A stretch of 64,000 nucleotides of DNA, taken from the NCBI RefSeq assembly GCF_002291425.1, contig NZ_CP014136.1, positions 868,001 to 932,000 of the forward strand, in the 5' to 3' direction. The notes under the pieces were generated by a model, which was given only the letters and a program-made list of their open reading frames with translations, was not told the origin of the DNA and did no database searches. A program made the position numbers and the translations under genes. Every line of letters begins with the position of its first letter. Position 1 is the stretch's first letter. The stretch is from Gibbsiella quercinecans (lineage in GTDB: Bacteria; Pseudomonadota; Gammaproteobacteria; Enterobacterales; Enterobacteriaceae). Below, piece after piece: positions 57,769-64,000 of the stretch.

Positions 57769-58698
57769 TTATATTTTATTAAGCAGCACGTAAGTTAACG
57801 TTGTCACACTACCCAGCAATTGCTGGTGATAAATGCCCGATTCACGCATTAAACGCAGTCGGCCTAACAGGCCACTGTTGCGGATACGGCGAAAAGCCTC
57901 AAGCGACCGTTTAGCTTGGGGTGTCAAATCATCCGATACACAGTTTAGCACCTGCCAATTTTGATCATTCCATGTTGCTGCACGACCGTCATGGGCAGCA
58001 ATAAAATTACGTAAACGTACCCAGGGAGCCATGCTATTACCTATCACATTGTGGCTATGCTGCCGATAAAGCACCGTTGGTTGCGGATCATAATGAACTA
58101 CCCCGCCACACCCGGTGACAATCTGGTATAAAGACCAGTCATGAATCACCATCGGAGCCAAGCTTGCCTTACTTAACAACATTCTCGCCCGATGATTAAA
58201 CACCATCGTATTTCCGCTCGCGATATTTTGTAACAGCGCATTCCCAAAACCCGGGGCCTTGGCGTAACCAGGTGAATACCCCACTGGAGTACCATTACTG
58301 TCAATCAACTGCGTCCGCGAGCAATAAACAGCAGGAATATCCGCATCAATTGCTTTCAGCCAGTTGACCGCCCGCGCCAGTTTGTCGTCCGACCAGACAT
58401 CATCCTGATCGGCAAACGCATAGTAATTAGCCTGGATTTCTGGGTTAACCACCAACGACATGAAATTCGCGCAAACCCCCTGCTGCGGTCCATTTACCAA
58501 GCGGCCATTGACTCCCGCTCGATCGATAAAATCGGCAATGATTTCTTGGGTTCCATCGGTGGAACCGTCATCCGAAGCCCATAAAGACCAGTTATGATGG
58601 GTTTGATGCTCGAAAGAACCTAATTGTGCAGGCAAATACTCGGCACCATCCCTGGTGCCGAGTAAGATGGCAACGTGATTAATCTGTTGAGCAGACAT
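57769..58698 (-). CDS. Family 2 glycosyltransferase
   Basis: A 309-residue GT2 enzyme of the RfbF/RfbG alpha-rhamnosyltransferase-like group. Motifs are HVAILLGTRDGAEYLPAQL, WASDDGSTDGTQE, the acidic AFADQDDVWSDDKL and GNTMVFNHRAR. The ATG at 58698 is preferred; a TTG three codons before it would also be in frame. It follows the HAD-type gene by 12 nt and precedes the other transferase gene by 13 nt, so the three are one transcript. Donor and acceptor sugars cannot be read from sequence. Confidence 0.88.
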   Translation of the reverse strand: MSAQQINHVAILLGTRDGAEYLPAQLGSFEHQTHHNWSLWASDDGSTDGTQEIIADFIDRAGVNGRLVNGPQQGVCANFMSLVVNPEIQANYYAFADQDDVWSDDKLARAVNWLKAIDADIPAVYCSRTQLIDSNGTPVGYSPGYAKAPGFGNALLQNIASGNTMVFNHRARMLLSKASLAPMVIHDWSLYQIVTGCGGVVHYDPQPTVLYRQHSHNVIGNSMAPWVRLRNFIAAHDGRAATWNDQNWQVLNCVSDDLTPQAKRSLEAFRRIRNSGLLGRLRLMRESGIYHQQLLGSVTTLTYVLLNKI

Positions 58699-58710
58699 AT
58701 TATTCAATGC

Positions 58711-60534
58711 TTAATTCGTAAAGTAATCTGCAAATCTCACCACCTGATTGCGTGAGCTTCCCCAAGAGTCAAAGTTCTCTATTTGACCGATCAAGGGGTT
58801 AGTACGCCATTGGGCATTTGAGACTAATTCAATAATCGGAGCTACAGTCTGCAACGGAGTGAGGGAGACATTGAGCCTTTTTTGCTGCTGTGTGAAACTC
58901 TCAGCAAACATATCAATGCCTTCATTTATCGCCAAGTTGAATTGTTCATGACCGGTTGCTTTTGCCCGACCAGGGTCCCCAACGACTTCTACAGACAAAC
59001 CATTGGGACGATAGCCAATAATCGTGTTATGTGGAGCAGAAAAGAACATTTCCACCGCAACGCGATTTTCGTAAACGCTATCCACTATCGATGAAGATGT
59101 TGACTCTTTGTTAACCATCGCTTTCATATGCAGAGTACGGCTGCGACGTTGACGCTCTGGTGTATCAGCCAGGCAAAAATAATAGCCGACAACATCAATA
59201 TCAATAATGGGGCAAACCGCAAGCTCAAATGCCTCTTGGGTCGTGCCATTCCAGCCAACATCAACCAAAGCGATTTTATTGCCAGCTTTCACGCCAGATT
59301 GGCACAGATACATAAATAAGCCGCGACGATTCCTACTACAAACTTTCATAATTTCACTGCGATAGCCAAACATCAGTTGGCCAAGTACCTCGTGGTCCTC
59401 GATACTAATACGCCGCTGCGGATCAATCCCTAAATTCTGAAGAACCGCATCTGCAGGCGGGCAAACACCGATCCGCTCAAACAGTTCTCCCGGAGAAAGA
59501 CCAACACTGCCAGAAAGCAAAAACGGGATATTCTGCTCAAAGTTTTCTTCAGTAATCAATGCCAGATTAAAAGCAATACGAGAGCCCAGAAAATAGTGGA
59601 ACTCCGGGAGTTGATCTGCACAGTAGTTTTTCGCCAGGCGTTCCAAAGCATAGCCATCGCGAGAAACAAATAGCACGACATCAACAGCATCCTGTTTCGC
59701 CTGTTGCGTAATCCAATGAAGGAATCCAAAGTTAGCAGGCCCACCAAATTGATATCCCAACGCCTGAAAAGTACCTGGCGTGATCTTTTCTGCATCGTCC
59801 GTATTGAGTAAACCTTGCGCCATTGAGGTTGCAATGCATTGCTTTTTATCCCCCAGATACGCGACATCCCGAACATAATGGAACGCGGCCAAACCTCTCT
59901 CTTGTGGGCGCTGAACATCGGCAAGGTAATTATCACCAATGTGCAAGACTTGCGAAGCAACAACGCCACAAGCACTAACTACGCTATCAAACAACTCACC
60001 GCTATCACGCTTGGTCGCATTACGGTCAGCAGAAATAAATAGCGGAACTTGCTCCAAACCATAGCGTTTCAGTACGTCAACAAAAAAATTGGCGGAGAAA
60101 TACATATCGGAGGTGATAACAACCGTTTTTTCACTCGCCACTAATTGCTGAAATAATGGAAACAATTCTTTGTTCGGTTGAACCAGTTCTAGTTCAAGGC
60201 TGTATTCCGCTTGCTGAATAGCATCCCGCTGATGCTGCGGCAGCGGAAACTTGTCATAGATGTTTTGTAGCGTGATCTCTTTACGCCCATCCTTTGTCAT
60301 CTGGCGGAAAGCCTCCGCCTGCGCTTTACGACGTTGCGCCTTGAAATCAGCAATATTGAATTGTATGCCAAGGAGATCAAACGCATCTTCCGGATGAGTT
60401 AATGGACGAACAAAAAGCGTATCAAAAAAGTCAAAAGAAATGACCGATGCCTTATCAATCGCATTGCTCAATGCATCCATGTTCAATCGCTCAGCTCCCT
60501 GTCCGTAATCACCTTTAGTATCTTTTTTCATCAT
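58711..60534 (-). CDS. COG5610-type HAD-superfamily protein of the polysaccharide cluster
   Basis: A 607-residue cytoplasmic protein with no signal peptide. The N-terminal half is a HAD domain with VISFDFFDTLFVRPLTHPED (nucleophile Asp in FDFFDTL), TVVITSDMYFSAN and an acidic GDNYLADVQ motif. The second half starts DVVLFVSRDGYALERLAK and contains a long, HAD-like repeat-free region (ALVDVGWNGTTQEAFE). Such proteins are found in surface-polysaccharide clusters; their job is not established, although a sugar-phosphate phosphatase or glycan-modifying role is plausible. It begins inside the last codon of the upstream gene (4-nt overlap). Confidence 0.8.
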   Translation of the reverse strand: MMKKDTKGDYGQGAERLNMDALSNAIDKASVISFDFFDTLFVRPLTHPEDAFDLLGIQFNIADFKAQRRKAQAEAFRQMTKDGRKEITLQNIYDKFPLPQHQRDAIQQAEYSLELELVQPNKELFPLFQQLVASEKTVVITSDMYFSANFFVDVLKRYGLEQVPLFISADRNATKRDSGELFDSVVSACGVVASQVLHIGDNYLADVQRPQERGLAAFHYVRDVAYLGDKKQCIATSMAQGLLNTDDAEKITPGTFQALGYQFGGPANFGFLHWITQQAKQDAVDVVLFVSRDGYALERLAKNYCADQLPEFHYFLGSRIAFNLALITEENFEQNIPFLLSGSVGLSPGELFERIGVCPPADAVLQNLGIDPQRRISIEDHEVLGQLMFGYRSEIMKVCSRNRRGLFMYLCQSGVKAGNKIALVDVGWNGTTQEAFELAVCPIIDIDVVGYYFCLADTPERQRRSRTLHMKAMVNKESTSSSIVDSVYENRVAVEMFFSAPHNTIIGYRPNGLSVEVVGDPGRAKATGHEQFNLAINEGIDMFAESFTQQQKRLNVSLTPLQTVAPIIELVSNAQWRTNPLIGQIENFDSWGSSRNQVVRFADYFTN

Positions 60535-63500
60535 TTACGAATCTCAAAACAAGCACTATTAGGCGCAAAATTTACATTATAAAATGGGTCATACTGGAAA
60601 AAGTGTGGATGTAGAGCATTCAACTGCCCCAGTTCACGCTGTAGACGAGCAACCTTTTCTTGGTCCATATGATCTAATCCGCGGCTGACCGACTCATGAT
60701 GAATCAGTGTCACACTTTGACACATCACGTTATATAAGCCCGCTTCACATAAACGCATACACAGATCAACATCATTGTAAGCCACGGGGAATTGTTCGTT
60801 GAAGCCGCCCACTTGTTCAAACTTGCGGCGCTCTACCATCAGGCAAGCACCAGTGACAATCAGCCAGTTGTATTCAATCTGGTTACGCAGGAAGTAACCA
60901 GGAATATCTTTGTGAGAATGCATATAGGCGTGCATTGGGCCATTTTGCAAATTAATCACACCGGCATGCTGCATTGTGGCACCATCGCCATATAACAGCT
61001 TCGCTCCCACCGCACCTACATGGCTCAGTTGTGCGTAACCGCCCATGCGCTCTAGCCAGTCAGCATGTAAGACTTCTGTATCGTCATTGAGGAATAACAG
61101 TAGCTCTCCTTTTGCCTGTCTGCTGCCTAGATTATTCAACTCAGAGAAATTGAATGGCGCATCATGACGAACGACAGAAATCTGTTCCTTGGCGCTAACC
61201 ATCTCTAAATAGGCCAACGTTCCGGCATCTTTTGAGCCATTATCAACAATGATAATCTCGAAGTTGCGATAAGCCGTTTTATCCAAAATCGACTCAATAC
61301 AACGCTTCAAGACCACATGGTTATCACGGGTAGGGACAATGATAGAAATGCAGGCATTATCACGAAGAGCATAATTGACACGGAAATAACCCGGATAATT
61401 AGGCAGTTCTTCAACGGTCCCCTTCAAACCACGGCGTTCAAGTGCACTTTCACGCACAGCGCGGGACGCCGCCAACACATAAGGCTTCGCTGTCATATCC
61501 GAAGCTACCGAAGCCGGAATAATGCGCCAGTGATACAATATCTTTGGTATATGGCTAATACGGTGGGTTATCTCCGTCAAACGCAAGATAAAGTCCCAAT
61601 CTTGGCAACCATTAAACTCAGAGCGCAGCCCACCAACGGCTTTTGCCACACTAAGTCTCACGCAAGCTACATGACAAGTATACATAGTCCCCATCATGGT
61701 ATCAGGCGACCAGTCAGGCTTAAAGTGCGGCTGAGAATAATCGCCGTCGGGGGTAAATTTGTCTTCATCACTATAAATGAAATCCGGATCTTCCCGGTTG
61801 ATACAAAGCGCTAGTTCATATAAACAATCATCGGTTAACTCATCGTCGTGATCGAGGAAAACGATGAAATCGCCATCAGCATTATCGATCGCCACATTGG
61901 TCGCACCAGCAATCCCTTGATTCTTTTCCATATGAATCACTTTAATTTTGGGATCATTGAACGCATCAAGAGCCTTTTTAGTTTCCTCTAATGGACTGGC
62001 ATCGTTTGCCAAAATAAGCTGCCAATCGGAATACCACTGCGAGCGAACGGAGTTAACCATCTTCTCCAACAGATCCAACGGGGTATTATAAATAGGAACA
62101 ATAATTGAGAAGCGAGGACGCTGCTGCATATTATTCAATTGCTCTTCCAGATCGTATGGGCGCTGTGTCGGTATATAAACATACTCGTCTGGATGTTTAG
62201 CAAAGTGATACATCCCGTCCCGATGATGGGAAATAAATGTGGCAGGCGTGGCTCTATCAACGCTGTGTGTGGCAGCAACAGAGGAATACGCCGGATGATG
62301 CAAAAACCAGCTTGGCTTGAGCTTCATTGCAAGCCTGAGTAGACGCCCTTTATAGCCTTCTGGCAGACGATAGTACAGAGAACGAGCGAACTCTCTAACA
62401 TTGCGTTTAACTGGCGCCATCAAAGGATGGCATGAAACTGCAGCAAGCCCTCGGTTCCCTACGCGTTTTGTAGCATGCAAGATTTTCCCTACATTCAGCT
62501 TACAACGTTGCCCAATATAAAACAGCCGGTGGAACACCAGGCGAGTAGGTTTTCTCAGGAAAACCGGAACCCTTCTTCCCATCACACGCAATGGCGCTGA
62601 CAGTTTCCAACTGGACGAATGCAGGATCTGCCAGACCTGATGTTCATATTCCGCCAATAATCTCGTTTGCTGAGCAATATGTTGCTCCATCACTTCAATA
62701 TTATGCTGTAAGGCAGCAATCTGAGCATCTTTCGCCGAAATTTGATCATGAAATTTTTCACTATGCATCGTTTCAATTTCCTTTTGTAACGAACTAACAT
62801 CATCTTTTAACCCATCGATCAATTCCATTGTCTTTCTAACTTCATCATCTTTTATAGCAAGCTGCGTTTCACTACGGAGATACTCATCTTGAATATGAGT
62901 TAACTGATTCTTCAAAGCACCAACTGAAGCAATGCGCATTGGTAACTCAAGCGCAGTAAGGACTTCATAGATATTATGGCTATCCTTGTTTTCGATTGAT
63001 GCCATAAACTCTGACTCTTGATCCAAATATTTCTTTAAGTCTTCTGGTTCTATGGCAAAACCTATTTCCCTCACAACCGCATAGGAAATGTCTACAATAT
63101 TTGAAGAAGATAAATGTTGACTATATGCAACAGAGGTTAAACGCAATAACGAATGGAATATTCCTCGGAATATAGCATAACCAAGAGTGATATCCTGCTG
63201 GGCATGCCACTCCAAATCAAAAAACACGACAGAGTTATCTTTTTGTCTGATAGCATTGAATGGCATAGCATCCTGATAATGGCTCTTCAGCAAAAAATCT
63301 TTATCGTAATCTGTAGTGGCTTTTGCCATTGACAGTAAAGAATCAATCCACTCCTTTGCCCACAGTGCAACTTGCGTTAATGACCAATCGGGACGGTTGA
63401 CGATATCAACCAAATCCAACCACAAACTGTTACCTGAGTAAAAAGCATCAACGCTTTTAATACGTTGCAGAGCTGCACCTTCATGCTCATCCTGAACTAG

Positions 63501-64000
63501 GGGGACGCTATTCACCACTAACTCGCCATCAGAGACAACTTCAAACGTAGTGATTTTATTGAATTCGGGCAAACGTCCATCAGAATAATGATAAGCCGCT
63601 ACACCGGGCGTCAGTTCCAATTGAGTCTGTTGACTGGCAACGACCAAGAATGAGTTGGCTAAATCAACCGCCAAGCCATTACTCCATGCATTTCGAGTTC
63701 CCTGCTCAACCGAGAATAAATTTTCAGGAACACCCTGAATATCTTTATTGCTACTCTCAATAGCAAGTTGTGAAAGTTCGTGAGAATAACGCCGCCAACC
63801 TATCGGCGTAACTATAGATACAGGTAATTTATAGTCAGGCAGAGGAATATATTCCTGCGTATCTATAAATCCATTTTGATTAAGTAATGTAAGCAATTCA
63901 TGGCGACCAAATGTGGCAACGCTGCTTTCTGTATAGGAATTATTAATCCCAAACATAGGCTGCCCAACATGATCCTCATTAGCACCTGCAAAATACTTAA
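60531..64000 (-). CDS. Large multi-domain glycosyltransferase (methyltransferase-like tail, coiled coil, two GT2 domains), 5' end outside window
   Basis: At least 1155 residues are visible; the frame is open to position 64000, so the true start is upstream. The first visible part (KYFAGANEDHVGQPMFGI, then TFGRHELLTLLNQNGF) looks like the end of a SAM methyltransferase domain. Counting from the ATG at 63956, a coiled coil spans about residues 355-445, followed by the SSWKLSAPLR motif that often follows such coils in O-antigen proteins. GT2 domain A starts at about 613 (FSIIVPIYN) with acidic motif LDHDDE near 697. GT2 domain B starts at about 869 (ISIIVPTRDN) with LNDDTE near 952. It would polymerise or extend a glycan. 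It overlaps the HAD gene by 4 nt. Confidence 0.85.
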   Translation of the reverse strand, partial: KYFAGANEDHVGQPMFGINNSYTESSVATFGRHELLTLLNQNGFIDTQEYIPLPDYKLPVSIVTPIGWRRYSHELSQLAIESSNKDIQGVPENLFSVEQGTRNAWSNGLAVDLANSFLVVASQQTQLELTPGVAAYHYSDGRLPEFNKITTFEVVSDGELVVNSVPLVQDEHEGAALQRIKSVDAFYSGNSLWLDLVDIVNRPDWSLTQVALWAKEWIDSLLSMAKATTDYDKDFLLKSHYQDAMPFNAIRQKDNSVVFFDLEWHAQQDITLGYAIFRGIFHSLLRLTSVAYSQHLSSSNIVDISYAVVREIGFAIEPEDLKKYLDQESEFMASIENKDSHNIYEVLTALELPMRIASVGALKNQLTHIQDEYLRSETQLAIKDDEVRKTMELIDGLKDDVSSLQKEIETMHSEKFHDQISAKDAQIAALQHNIEVMEQHIAQQTRLLAEYEHQVWQILHSSSWKLSAPLRVMGRRVPVFLRKPTRLVFHRLFYIGQRCKLNVGKILHATKRVGNRGLAAVSCHPLMAPVKRNVREFARSLYYRLPEGYKGRLLRLAMKLKPSWFLHHPAYSSVAATHSVDRATPATFISHHRDGMYHFAKHPDEYVYIPTQRPYDLEEQLNNMQQRPRFSIIVPIYNTPLDLLEKMVNSVRSQWYSDWQLILANDASPLEETKKALDAFNDPKIKVIHMEKNQGIAGATNVAIDNADGDFIVFLDHDDELTDDCLYELALCINREDPDFIYSDEDKFTPDGDYSQPHFKPDWSPDTMMGTMYTCHVACVRLSVAKAVGGLRSEFNGCQDWDFILRLTEITHRISHIPKILYHWRIIPASVASDMTAKPYVLAASRAVRESALERRGLKGTVEELPNYPGYFRVNYALRDNACISIIVPTRDNHVVLKRCIESILDKTAYRNFEIIIVDNGSKDAGTLAYLEMVSAKEQISVVRHDAPFNFSELNNLGSRQAKGELLLFLNDDTEVLHADWLERMGGYAQLSHVGAVGAKLLYGDGATMQHAGVINLQNGPMHAYMHSHKDIPGYFLRNQIEYNWLIVTGACLMVERRKFEQVGGFNEQFPVAYNDVDLCMRLCEAGLYNVMCQSVTLIHHESVSRGLDHMDQEKVARLQRELGQLNALHPHFFQYDPFYNVNFAPNSACFEIRK

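Overview
The window looks like a piece of an enterobacterial chromosome, most likely Serratia or a close relative in the Yersiniaceae. The basis is the ompC-micF-rcsD-rcsB block, a complete his operon with an E. coli-like leader peptide and yeeZ just upstream of it, a 127-bp ERIC element, and proteins very close to E. coli SdaC, DacC, YbjG, OsmE and ecotin, in GC-rich sequence. Species cannot be fixed from reading alone.

Layout. (1) 1-9717, minus strand: a catabolic operon reading ALDH, HAD dehalogenase-like, PuuB-like FAD oxidase, peptide/opine-type ABC importer (binding protein, two permeases, fused double ATPase), then a second FAD oxidoreductase cut by the window edge. (2) 9718-13021: a long intergenic region with an ERIC element and a palindrome, then the PQQ glucose dehydrogenase gcd. 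(3) 13.1-17.1 kb: tRNA-Ser(UGA), osmE, a PepSY membrane protein, a divergent DUF1348/TetR pair with two palindromic operators, and an IS200-type element. (4) 17.2-24.5 kb: ompC, micF sRNA, a DUF4186 gene, rcsD-rcsB, ecotin and ybjG; rcsC is not next to rcsB. (5) 24.6-32.7 kb: deoC-deoR, sdaC, a 74-bp tandem repeat array, dacC, an HAD-IB phosphatase, a YliI-type sugar dehydrogenase, yeeZ. (6) 32.9-40.3 kb: hisL attenuator and hisGDCBHAFI, followed by a 394-bp tandem duplication that copied the 3' end of hisI(E). (7) 40.9-55.0 kb: an accessory block between his and gnd. It holds an iron-type TonB/ABC uptake locus with a Crp/Fnr regulator, an isochorismatase-like hydrolase with an orphan binding protein, a DASS anion symporter with an RraA-like aldolase, and two LysR regulators. 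(8) 55.2-64.0 kb: gnd and the gnd-proximal end of a surface polysaccharide cluster (three glycosyltransferase proteins and a COG5610-type HAD protein).

The most interesting system is the uptake locus at 40.9-47.9 kb. Its two target promoters (divergent ABC operon and TonB receptor) carry an identical 17-bp sequence containing TTGAC-N4-GTCA(T), each exactly 23 nt from a -10-like hexamer, and each followed by a 14/19 match to a Fur box. The regulator has the FNR-type ExxSR recognition helix, and one operator covers its own start codon. This predicts a small regulon activated by a Crp/Fnr protein, repressed by Fur and self-limiting, dedicated to an unidentified iron or metal chelate.
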